Of a DNA stretch of 64,000 nt, positions 24,761-35,574 are shown piece by piece. The stretch spans positions 12,406,001-12,470,000 of the forward strand of contig CM055888.1 in assembly GCA_029582165.1 (NCBI GenBank), read 5' to 3'. The position numbers and the translations under genes were made by a program. This DNA is from Portulaca oleracea. Its lineage: Eukaryota; Streptophyta; Magnoliopsida; Caryophyllales; Portulacaceae. The stretch's first letter is position 1, and every line of letters begins with the position of its first letter. Under the pieces are notes generated by a model. The model worked only from the letters and a program-made list of their open reading frames with translations. It ran no database searches and was not told where the DNA came from.

Positions 24761-25123
24761 GTAAATATGATACATAACCATTGTTGATATCATTTATATA
24801 TACTTTTTCATATTTGCTTAATCAACTTAAGTGGTGAAAGTTCGAAATTACCCTTCATTTAAAATTTCCCCCTTCCCCAATTTTTCTTTTATACTCAGCT
24901 ACAGCCTCCTATTATGTTGATGATGATGATGAATACAATTCTAAGAGTTACACCTTTCTAGCTGCTACTGCTTCGCGATCGTTAACTCATACTCATCATT
25001 CAATACAATTCTCTCATTCATTCTTTTTCATCATCTCCTCCCTTTCTTTTGATTAATTTGATTGGTATTAAGTTGTTTCGTTTAATTTTTGTTCCCAATT
25101 CTCATCACTTTTCAACCGTCAAG

Positions 25124-25456
25124 ATGAGTACCATGTCTTGATTGACACTTGCTCATGCGAAAATCCAAGCACCTTCTGATCATCTTGGAAGCTCTGTTAA
25201 TGGTGCCTCCTTCAGAGACCTTGCCAGGTCGACCCAATTGCATTTCTCCGAGTTGAGCAGGCAAGGGTTTTCGGTTGTGGCGAAGTTGAGGAAAGTGAAG
25301 AAGCATGACTATCCATGGCCAGCGGATCCTGATCTCAATGTCAAGGGCGTTGTTCTCACTCATCTCTCCCATTCCAAGCCATTGAAGGAAAAGCCCAAGC
25401 CTGTCACCCTTGACTTTGAGAAACCCCTCATTGATCTTCAGAAGAAGATTGTTGAT
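25124..25456 (+). pseudogene. accA (plastid ACCase carboxyltransferase alpha) exon fragment
   Basis: The reading starts at ATG 25124 (MSTMS), meets TGA at 25139-25141, and continues in frame for about 105 residues. The stretch AKLRKVKKHDYPWPADPDLN followed by VKGVVLTHLSH and KPVTLDFEKPL, ending KKIVDV, is the N-terminal region of plant nuclear-encoded acetyl-CoA carboxylase carboxyltransferase alpha. It stops at GAT|GTAACT, a natural splice donor, so the fragment is genomic (exon plus donor), not a retrocopy. The catalytic crotonase-fold region is absent. It lies inside a MULE; the 200 bp upstream may be the captured promoter and leader. Not functional as ACCase. Confidence 0.85.
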
Positions 25457-25479
25457 GTAACTCTCTAGTTGATGAAATA

Positions 25480-25790
25480 GAATGAATAACAACATTGTAT
25501 TCTCCGGCGGCTCGAAAACGGTGTTGCCATTGGTGGAGCCAAGCTTCGGCAAAGCAGGAGCAGTGGCGAGAATTGTGAAGAAAGTCGTTGGTGAATACGA
25601 TCGAAGAAAGTAAGTACGGGGGTTGTTAGGGTCGTGGTTATAGAAGAAGAGAGTTTCGGGTTTGGAGTTGTAGAGAGAGAAGGAAAATGCAGCTGGTGGA
25701 GCCAATGCAATTGTTTTTTTTTTGGCAAACAGGAGCCAACGCAATTGTTCAAGCTTGAGAGAGAGCAATGACAAGGGTATTTTCATCTTT
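25480..25790 (-). pseudogene. Possible second captured fragment, minus strand (unidentified)
   Basis: Within the MULE, downstream of the accA fragment, the minus strand is open for over 200 codons across the region. It looks like a leader plus N-terminus with serine- and leucine-rich text (for example PPAAFSFSLYNSKPE; an ATG at about 25531 begins MATPFSSRRR). I do not recognise the source gene, and it could be noncoding. Confidence 0.3.
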
Positions 25791-26010
25791 TCAATTAAAA
25801 TATAGAGGATAGTTTTGTCAAATCAGATGAAATTACAAGGGCAAATATATCCAGGTCGTTGACTGATCGGAAAAAATACACATTTATATAAACAGTAAAC
25901 GTTAGGTTGGGTAATTAGCATTTCCCAAATATGAAGAGTAAAATCCTCATTTTATAAAACTTTAGGGAAGGCATATGTTATTCGTTCGAACATATATTAT
26001 CAACTAATAA

Positions 26011-26180
26011 TCCAGGGTTAAGTTGAAAGATGTCACTGGACCTCCTAGAGCTTCAATTCTTCAAAGATCATGTATGACATGTCCTCCATTCCGGTTTCTA
26101 CTCTCTCTACCACATTATAAGGTCCATCTTATATCAGAGAACATGTTGGTTAGCTGAACTAGTATTAAAGCCTTTGGATA
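26011..26180. repeat. Dispersed repeat shared with 14250-14425
   Basis: Second copy of the repeat in bHLH intron 3. It fills the gap between the right flank of the Pack-MULE and the LTR element at 26204. Confidence 0.75.
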
Positions 26181-26203
26181 TAATAATTAAATTGTGCTTA
26201 AAA

Positions 26204-28935
26204 TGTTGGAAATTTTGTGTGATTTAAAATTAATCTTTTGACTTATTAATATTGTTTGATGCCCACCTATACAATCGGTAGTAACTTTTAGTTATGTACC
26301 ACCTTTCGGGCTCACTCAATTATATAATATTAAACCTTATAATTATTTTCCAACTCCTATATTTATTTTATTTTCCCTACTCGTTTGATTGAGTCTTGCT
26401 TGGGTTGTTGAAGCATAATCTTTGAAGGAAGTTTTAACAAACCTTTTAACGTTGGAAATATTTTGTGGCCAGCCTTTCATTCACCTCCTATCTTAGTGGA
26501 GTTAGGCGGCTAGTTTCAAGGAGCTTAATCCCAATTTGTTAGCTAATTATTTTGCTATTTTTGGAGCCAATTATCTCCTTTTTATAGCCTAGTGGTTTGG
26601 CTTATTTCATATACAGAGTTTCTAAAATATTACTCCTCGAAAGTGTTTGTAAAATTATGTCGTTAGACTAGTAATTTTAAGCGTTGGGTATCTATTGGTT
26701 CGGGATTCTCTCTCGCTGCATCCGAAGAGAATTGACGGGTTGTCGAAACTTGGGAGAAGGCTGCAACTGAATTATTTACCAGTGCAGTGGTGACATTCCT
26801 TCTCTAAAGAGAGTGTTTTTACACACTTTGACCCAGACTAATTCTAATCTATTTATTTCCTTTCTCTTTATTCATAATTTTATTGATGATGTATTGTACA
26901 ATTTAATGTAATTTCTATGTATTCGACATGTTACATGAATGATAATTTTGTTATTATTTGTGTTGAATTCCAAATTAATAGAAAGTTCTCCACTATGTGT
27001 TTGAGTTGTAATTTTCAGAATAAATTTTCCAACAAGTTTAGAGAAGGAAGCACTACTTTCTTATTAATTTGGATTATATGTATATTAGTGTCTTTCCGTG
27101 ATGCTTTTATGTGGTTTATCCATGCATGAAATACGTTTAGGATGCATATAGTTGGGTATAAATTATATTGTTCGGGTGTGGTTCGTTTGCTTGTCTCTTA
27201 CGTGCTTTCCGCATGAGTGCTCTGTATAATGAGTGATACTGCATTTCATGAGTTGTATGATGTATTGACAAGTATATTAGCAAGTCAGGCGCATGTGTAA
27301 AGTGGCATGTGAAATACAGTTGGGAAAGGCATCGGATTGTGTTGAGAATTGATATCTTATAAATTTTTCTGGTCTGTTGACGCAGAATTAGTAGACCTTG
27401 ATGCATCAAGAATGATGAGATGATAAATCAAAGCATGCGAAGGAAAGAGTTGATCAACTTAATGTGGAAATTAGCTTTTAAGCTAATAAAATCATCGAGG
27501 GGAATGAGACTGAAGCCTAAATTAAGTTGACACATTGGAAACCCGTCTCCAGAGGTATGGCGATCCCATGAACGGAGTTCAATGGTTAACAACGAAGCTG
27601 CTAGAGGTTGACTTGGAAGAGCACAATTTGTAATATATGGAATATTTTTCAGCGGGGTGTTCCCGGGTCTCGTTCCTATGATGATGGTGCTCTTCATGTG
27701 ACGTTTGAGGGTGAGGATATATTCCTTTTAATGAGTCCAAATGCATACATTTGCGAGGTGATTTAGTCACATATCACCTTTGGAGGATTCGTGTGGCGGT
27801 GGGGTCACCGCTGTGGGAAATTAGGCTACTCCCTAATGACACTCATGATACGAGATTCGTGCGCATGACCGAAAAGCGCCCCACAGATAGAACCTTGGTG
27901 ATACCCGTACCGTGTGTAAGGTGATTTGAAATCCGGTTAAAGGGAACTTAGTTCAAGGTATCATTTCACTAATGTTTACACTAAGTGTAGGTTCAAACCC
28001 GGAAGGTACCTACACCTATTACATGGTATTATACGCTCATTATATATATTCTATTTTAAACTCCTTATTTCATTTATTAATTTTAAATCATGTGGGGGAT
28101 TGTTGGAAATTTTGTGTGATTTAAAATTAATCTTTTGACTTATTAATATTGTTTGATGCCCACCTATACAATCGGTAGTAATTTTTAGTTACGTACTACC
28201 TTTCGTGCTCACTCAATTATATAATATTAAACCTTATAATCTATTTTCCAACTCCTATATTTATTTTATTTTCCCTACTCGTTTGATTGAGTCTTGCTTG
28301 GGTTGTTGAAGCATAATCTTTGAAGGAGGTTTTAACAAACCTTTTAACGTTGGAAATATTTTGTGGCCAACCTTTCATTCACCTCCTATCTTAGTGGAGT
28401 TAGGCGGCTAGTTTGAAGGAGCTTAATCCCAATTTGTTAGCTAATTATTTTGCTATTTTTGGAGCCAATTATCTCCTTTTTATAGCCTAGTGGTTTGGCT
28501 TATTTCATATACAGAGTTTCTAAAATATTACTCCTCGAAAGTGTTTGTAAAATTATGTCGTTAGACTAGTAATTTTGAGCGTTGGGTATCTATTGGTTCG
28601 GGATTCTCTCTCGCTGCATCCGAAGAGAATTGACGGGTTGTCGAAACTTGGGAGAAGGCTGCAACTGAATTATTTTACGAGTGCAATGGTGGCATTTCTT
28701 CTCTAAAGAGAGTGTTTTTACACGCTTCGACCCAGGCTAATTCTAATATCTTTATTTCCTTTCTCTTTATTCATAATTTTAATGATGATGTATTGTACAA
28801 TTTAATGTAATTTTCTATGTATTCGACATGTTTACATGAATGATAATTTTGTTATTATTTGTGTTGAATTCCAAATTAACATAAAGTTCTCCACTATGTG
28901 TTTGAGTTGTAATTTTTGGAATAAATTTTCCAACA
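26204..28935 (+). mobile_element. Non-autonomous LTR element with 5-bp TSD
   Basis: LTRs at 26204-27034 (831 bp) and 28101-28935 (835 bp) both run TGTTGG...CCAACA and look well over 95% identical. TAAAA flanks both sides (26199-26203 and 28936-28940), the expected 5-bp duplication. A polypurine tract (TGTGGGGGAT) precedes the right LTR. The 1.07-kb interior has no gag or pol sense on either strand, so movement needed proteins from another element. Superfamily is not assignable without pol; no obvious tRNA-Met primer site was seen after the left LTR. Confidence 0.93.
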
Positions 28936-29483
28936 TAAAACCCATCGTCATATAAATAAATTGTAGCTCAAGAAGGTTATGCCCTGCTTGATGCTCCTAT
29001 AGCTGGCATCCATGGTCAGTTATATACAGAACAACTTTCTTGATTCTATTATTACGTGATCCCTCTTGCATAAAAACATATATAGCTGCTCTTCCTGTAC
29101 ATTCATTCATTCTATGAATAATACCATTACTATTCAATTCTCCCTGATGCTCCATCTCTACTCTTTTTTTCTCGTTATGATTCAAAGCATTCTTTGATAA
29201 TCATCTACATCAAATTTTTAGATGATTTGTAAAATGCTATAAGAGATTTATGATCTCAATTAGATTTCTTCGCTCTCTCTGGCACTTGTTGCCAAGAACA
29301 AGTTGGACTTTGTCAATGGGGAATACGAAAACCGGATAGTAATTCACCCCTCTTACTCATATGCGATCAATGGTTCACGGTGATAAAATGTTAATCTCCT
29401 GATTGCTTCATCTCATGGAATCGCCAATATCTTTGATAGCATTCTTTTCTCAAGCACATGAAATTACTTCCAATATATGCTCA
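28936..29483. other. Intergenic between two LTR elements
   Basis: No coding sense or terminal repeats seen. Confidence 0.4.
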
Positions 29484-31673
29484 TGTTAGGAATGTGTCCT
29501 AAAATCACCGAATCTCTTGATCTCACAATTATTTGTTTCCTAATTGTATTAGGATATTATTTAGGTTTCCTTATTATGTTGGGTTTCCTAATTGTATTAG
29601 ATTCTAAATCTAATTAGAGTGGGAGTCAAGTTAGGTTTATAGGGAGTTTTTCTTATAAATAGGGTTCGGTATTCTCCACTTTATTTTATGGCCCGGTGCA
29701 CGACATGTGGCGCACGGCGCTCGTCGAGTACGGCGAACAATGATCGAGTTATAGAGAGTCAGAGAGGGAGAAAATATTGAGAGGATAAAAGGTCTCACCA
29801 ATATTTTCGATCCCAATTGTATCCCGAGAGAGAAAGATTGTGAGTTGTGAGTGAGAGAGATTGTGATAGTAATCTCCTCTGTTGTAGATCGTATCACACC
29901 CTGTGATAGTGATCGGGTTGTACTCCTCCTTTCTCATAGTGGATTGTTTTCTGGCTGTCGCCGTCCGTGGGTTTTCTCCGAGTTCTTCGGTTTCCCACGT
30001 AAACATTGTGGTTGTGTTCTTTTATCGCTCTTATTATTTTGTTCCTGAATTTTGTCGTAATTTTCGTCATCTCAATTCGATTCTATTAATCGCTTCCGCT
30101 GTTACCTTGCTACTATTTTTCTCTAACAAGTGGTATCAGATCCTCACAAGGGTATTTGAGCCTAACAAGTGGTATCAGAGCAAGGGATGTTGAGTATCCC
30201 TATACGGAGACTGATGTAACGATGAGCGACGAGAACTTCAAAAAGGGTTAAAGAAAGAAGAACCAGGGCAGTCTGAGTTCAAGGTGGAGCAGGTTGCTGC
30301 TCAAACAGTTCAGGTTGATGAGCCTGATGTTCCTCATGTGGAGGAAGAATCGCGCATGGCAAGGGATCGTCCCAGGAGGGAGATCAGGAGACCAGCACGG
30401 TATACTGAAGAATGGGTGCACAAGAAGAGACATGTAAAGAGTGACTGTTGGAGAAATCTGAAAGACCATTAATAGGGTAGTTAGGATAACCGCACCAAAA
30501 CTGGTACATCAAACTGTGTTGAGGTTAGCAGTTGCAGGTACGAAACAGAAGATGGTGTCCCAAAAGCACGCAGGGGTTCCATGGTTCGGATGAAGAGAGC
30601 TAGGAAGGGCAGCTTATACACCCTACCGGGGTCTCTGATGGCGAGAGGCTGCAGAGGCGACAAACATTGTGTGGTCTCAAACAGGCATCCAGGCAACGGT
30701 ATGTGATGTTTATCACTTGAGAGCCCTGCGGGGCTACGCCCTGTGGAGGGATGTGTTGATGGCGACAGTCAAGATGTTTATCTGGACTGATGATTCGTTG
30801 ATTTTAGTCTAAGGTGGAGTTTGTTAGGAATGTGTCCTAAAATCACCGAATCTCTTGATCTCACAATTATTTGTTTCCTAATTGTATTAGGATATTATTT
30901 AGGTTTCCTTATTATGTTGGGTTTCCTAGTTGTATTAGATTCTAAATCTAATTAGAGTGGGAGTCAAGTTAGGTTTATAGGGAGTTTTTCCTATAAATAG
31001 GGTTCGGTATTCTCCACTTTATTTTACGGCCCGGCGCACGGCACGTGGCGCACGGCGCTCGTCGAGTACGGCGAACAATGATCGAGTTATAGAGAGTCAG
31101 AGAGGGAGAAAATATTGAGAGGGAAAAAGGTCTCACCAATATTTTCGATCCCAATTGTATCCCGAGAGAGAAAGATTGTGAGTTGTGAGTGAGAGAGATT
31201 GTGATAGTAATCTCCTCTGTTGTGGATCGTATCACACCCTGTGATAGTGATCGGGTTGTACTCCTCCTTTCTCATAGTGCATTGTTTTCTGACTGTCGCC
31301 GTTCGTGGGTTTTTCTCCGAGTTCTTCGGTTTCCCACGTAAACCTTGTGGTTGTGTTCTTTTATCGCTCTTATTATTTTGTTCTTGAATTTTGTCGTAAT
31401 TTCCGTCATCTCAATTCGATTCTATTAATCGCTTCCGCTGTTACCTTGCTACTATTTTCTCTAACAAGTGGTATCAGATCCTCACAAGGGTATTTGAGCC
31501 TAACAAGTGGTATCAGAGCAAGGGATGTTGAGTATCCCTATACGGAGACTGATGTAACGATGAGCACGGTGTAAGGTATTTGAGCTCTTATTATTTTGTT
31601 CCTGAATTTTGTCGTAATTTCCGTCATCTCAATTCGATTCTATTAATCGCTTCCGCTGTTACCTAGCTACTAT
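29484..31673 (+). mobile_element. Copia array LTR-internal-LTR-internal-partial LTR
   Basis: Two 645-bp LTRs (29484-30128 and 30822-31466), TGTTAGG...CTAACA, nearly identical. Each is followed by the same leader with two tRNA-Met-type primer sites (AGTGGTATCAG). The second internal stretch is cut after about 100 bp and joins a third partial LTR (about 31580-31672). The first internal region is only 693 bp and contains shuffled scraps of a copia related to that at 5267. No TSD could be tested on the right because the array runs directly into the Athila-like LTR. Confidence 0.88.
30129..30821 (+). pseudogene. Scrambled, deleted copia internal region
   Basis: Comparing by eye with the element at 5267-11352, the segments occur in the order gag start (cf. 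5595), integrase-RT linker and RT start (cf. 8345-8570, 8760), zinc-knuckle end (cf. 6860-6950), GAG-pre-integrase (cf. 7270-7390), RT LYGLKQ region (cf. 9070), and 3' end (cf. 10721-10830). The 6860-7390 part therefore sits after the 8345-8770 part, out of order. No protein can be made. Confidence 0.8.
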
Positions 31674-32745
31674 TTGAGCTGACACAAGTAATGCCTGGGG
31701 GGCACGGTCCGTGTCACTATGGAGCACGGTCCGTGTCTCTCGTGTCTCTTCATTTTCGGCGGTTTTGAGTTGCAATTTGCCTATATTATGTTGATTCCGG
31801 CTGTTTATGGAGGGATCATCATTCCACCATCCTCCGTTCCATAACCTAATCCTAATCATATCCTTCATTCATCCATATTCCATCCACCATTGAAGATTGA
31901 GAGAAGATTGAAGATTGAAGATCGAAGAGCATCTTGAATACACTTTGAAGTGGAGGAGTAAAAGTTCTCCATAGTTGATTCCTAGCAAGATTGTTCTTCC
32001 CTTTGGTTTATTTCTCATTCTCTCATAGATTCTCATATGCTTTCTAGAATAGATTTCAATTGCTTTGTAGTTTTAAACATGAATTGTGAGTAGTTCTTTT
32101 TAGTTTAGGGGATGAACCTTTGAAGTTGCTTGATGAATTGACTTTGTTGGATTGAATTATCATGAATTTAGTTTGTTTCAATCTATTTGGTCTTTGAATT
32201 GAATTGTTATTGCTTTTGCTTGATCACCAATTGCAAGTTAATAGGTTGTTGAATGAAGTACCGAAAGGAGAAGTTTGATTACCCGAAAACCTAGGTTAAA
32301 CTAGTTAAAATTATCTAGACATAGAAGTTTTAATTAGGGTTCTTGAGATAATTAGATCTTTAACCTTGACTAGATCGAAATAACCACGAAGTCTTGGCAA
32401 TTCGCTCTAGTGACAAAATCTCATTGTGAAGTGTTTTATGCTATTATTGAACCTTGATTGTGCAAATTAATGAAATGAATTTTCAATCCACATCGTTGAT
32501 TCGTTATTTGACTTAGGTTTCATCCCCTGAACGCCTTTTTACCTTGATTAAATCAGAAAAGTTTGTGTTAATATTAGTTTGTTTAGTTCTTGATTGTGAT
32601 TAGATGTAGAATTAGTTACTTCAAACCAAAAACGGATCGACTTAGCATCAACTAGGAGGCTAGTTCAGTGCGTTGAAAGGAAAAGTCCCTGTGGGAACGA
32701 CCTTGATTTATGCTACAATTTCACCTGTGCACTTGCGGCTTATCA
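31674..32745 (+). repeat. 5'-truncated left LTR of the Athila-like element
   Basis: It aligns with 37956-39062 of the right LTR, including GCACGGTCCGTGTC repeats; the right LTR has one extra repeat of about 24 bp. The left edge is an abrupt junction with copia LTR sequence (CTACTATTT|GAGCTGACAC). Confidence 0.9.
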
Positions 32746-32884
32746 AGTTTTTGGCACCATTGCCGGGGACTTTGTCCCTAGCCAGCCACTGAACGAATAC
32801 CCTATGGTTGCCTAAGTCATTTATTTTCTGTTTTGATTTTCCTTGGTGTTTTGGTTTTTGTCTTGCCAGGTTTACTCTACGTGC

Positions 32885-35574
32885 ATGCAAAAGGCTCCAC
32901 TCTTTGAGTTTGATCCTGAAATCGAAAGAACCTTTTACTCCCGGCGAAAGAAGCAAAAGTTAGAGCACGCCCGGAGAAGACAAGAAGAGAACTCCAAGCG
33001 AAAGAACGCCATGTCCGGTGGTGGTGGCGGCGGCGGTGGCGAAGAGCCTAGAATCACGCTTGGCTCCTATGTGATGCCAAATGTCACAAATCAACCCTCC
33101 GCCATTAGTCCTCCAAGAGTGACCGGTGACGTTTCGAGCTGAGGAGTTCACTCATCAATTTGGTGAAGGCCAACCCATTCCATGGCCTCCCCAATGAGGA
33201 TCCCAACCGGCACCTTCGCCTATTCAACCAAGTATGTGAGACCTTTAAGGCAAATGGTGCAACGCCCGATGCAATCAAGATGCGATTGTTTCCCTTCTCA
33301 CTTGAAGGGAAGGCTTGGGAGTGGTTGGATGCTCTTCCATCAAGCTCTGCCATCACCACTTTTGACCAACTTGCTAGCTTATTCTTGGCGAAGTACTTTC
33401 CTCCTAGCAAGTTGACGAGCCTCCGGAATCAAATCTCAACATTTGTCCAAGAGACGGATGAATCCCTCTATGAAGCATGGGAGAGGTTCAAGGACCTCTT
33501 ACGTCAATGCCCCCACCATGGTTTAGAACCATGGGTCCCGATACAAGCCTTCTACAATGGGGTGGATGACAACTTGAGGGCCAACATCTTGGCGGCGGCG
33601 GGAGGCAATATCATGTCCAAAATAGTGGCAGAACTTCAAACTTTGATTGAGGAGATGGCGATCAATAGCTACCAGTGGTCAAAGCCCCGTTCCAAGAGGA
33701 CGGGAGGTAAGTATGAAGTTGATGCTATTTCTATGTTGAATGCTAAGTTGGATGCCATGACTAAGAAGATGGATTTGTTGAATGTGAATGCTCCCCCTCC
33801 CCAACCATGTGCGTCGTGTCAATCATATGAGCATGAGACCTTGAATTGTCCTAGTGGGTTGGTTAGCAATGAATCGACCGAAGTGGTTAACTATGTTAGT
33901 AACCCTTCTAATAGGCAAAACTTTGACCCTTTTTCTAATACTTACAATCCCGGTTTTAGGTTCCACCCGAACTTTTCTTACCGGAACAATAACCAAATGG
34001 GTCAATCCCAAGGACAAAGACAACCCCAAGCACCTCCACCACAAGCTCCTCAAAAGCCTAACCTAGAGACCATGATACAAGCTTTGATGTTGTCTCAACA
34101 ACAACACCAACAACGGCAACTTGAGCATCAACAAAGACAAGATGAGGTGATTAAGGCCTTAGCTACTAAAGTTGACCTTATGAGCACCCACACACAAATG
34201 CTTGAGAATCAAATTGCCATACAAGCTAGTACCTCCACTACCCCTCTGGGAATGCTTCCCGGAAAGCCTGAACCTAACCCTAAGGAACATTGTAATGCCA
34301 TTATTTTGAGGAGTGGGACACAATATGAGGGACCTAGCATGCCAAATGCCAAGCATGGGGGAGTAGTGGTTGAGAAAGAGGTTGAGAAGCCTAGTGAGAA
34401 TGTTGTTGGTTTTGAAAGAGAGAAAGACCTTGAGAGTGAGCATTCAAAAGAGAACACCGAAACCCGAGCTTCATCTCCACCTAGAGTTTACAAACCACCC
34501 TTACCCTTTCCTCAAAGATATGCTAAGGCTAAATTTGATGCAAAATTCAGCAAGTTCTTTAATATGTTAAAGCAATTGAATGTGAATGTGCCGTTTTTGG
34601 ATGTTTTATCTCAAATGCCTTTGTATGCAAAGTTTTTGAAAGAAATCCTCTCTAAAAAGAGGAAAATTGATGAAATTGAGGAAGTTTCTTTGACTGAAGA
34701 ATGTAGTTCCGTGGTTCTTAACAAGCTTACTCCTAAGCTTAAGGACCCGGGAAGCTTTAGTATTCCATGTGGCCTAGGTAGCTTAACCGTTGACCGAGCT
34801 TTGTGTGATGTGGGTTCTAGTGTAAGCTTAATGCCCTATTCTTTGTATGAACGGTTGAACCTAGGAGAGTTGAGACCAACTACCATGTCATTGCAAATGG
34901 CGGATCGTTCTATCAAGTACCCTAAGGGTATTTTGGAGGACTTTCCCCTTAAGGTGGGTGATTGCTATGTGCCGATTGATTTTGTCATCCTTGATATACC
35001 CGAAGATTCTCGTACCCAAATCATTTTGGGGAGACCTTTTCTTGCTACCGTAGAGTGTGTCATAGATGTACAATGTGGAAAGATGAAGTTTAGGATAGGG
35101 GAACATGAACTTGAGTTTGATTTATTCCGTGATGTTTTGCCACGTGGTGTTTCCCCTTGCTTTGGTGTTGATGTGTTTGGTGAGAAGGATAAGAATGTTG
35201 ATGGTTTGATTTGTGAAAAGAAAGATGATTGTGTGCATGTAGTGGAGAGTGAAAAGCTTGAGAAATCTCGTGATCATTTTGTTGCAAATTCTTGTGGTTT
35301 ATTTATTGATAAAGGCCATGAACTTGGCGATGCAAGGGTGGGAATAAAAGAAATTTTGCTCCCACCTAACATCATCAAGAACGTGCCTTATGCTATTAAC
35401 AAAGGTACATTGGATGAGATTCTCAGGTTTGATGATGGAGGTCCCTCCATTTTTGAAGGAGGTGATGAGTTTGACCCAAGCTGTGGGGTCAATTTGAAGA
35501 TGTTTGGAGGTACTATGCAATGTGAAGCTCCAAAAGCCCTTGGCTATAGAGTTATGGACTATTCACCGGGTTGA
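32885..35574 (+). pseudogene. Athila-like gag-protease ORF with one N-terminal frameshift
   Basis: It starts MQKAPLFEFDPEIERTF at ATG 32885, has an eight-glycine run, and shifts frame near 33130, after which about 804 codons are open to 35574. The retrotransposon gag (capsid) domain is around 33170-33650 (LPNEDPNRHLRLF, EGKAWEWLDALP). A zinc knuckle CASCQSYEHETLNC (C-X2-C-X4-H-X4-C) is at about 33810-33852. A glutamine-rich linker leads to an aspartic protease with active-site ALCDVGSS (34799-34822) and ILGRPFL. After the protease the frame runs about 170 codons and ends; RT is missing. The single indel is the only visible lesion, so decay is recent or the protein was kept. Confidence 0.88.

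Larger units (their letters stand above)
23385..25987. mobile_element. Mutator-like element carrying gene fragments (Pack-MULE)
   Basis: Inverted ends of about 85 bp (23385-23473 and 25900-25987) share ATAACATAT, AAAATGAGGATTTTA and TAATTACCCAACCTAAC. The flanks GGACATATAT (23375-23384) and GAACATATAT (25988-25997) match at 9 of 10 bases, which fits a 9-10-bp MULE duplication. No transposase is present. The interior holds an accA first-exon fragment and an unrelated region, and a 1.3-kb TIR element sits just inside the left end. Confidence 0.83.

Noticed and set aside
25142..25468. Functional accA gene
   Set aside because: It lacks the catalytic region, has a TGA after five codons, and lies between MULE ends.
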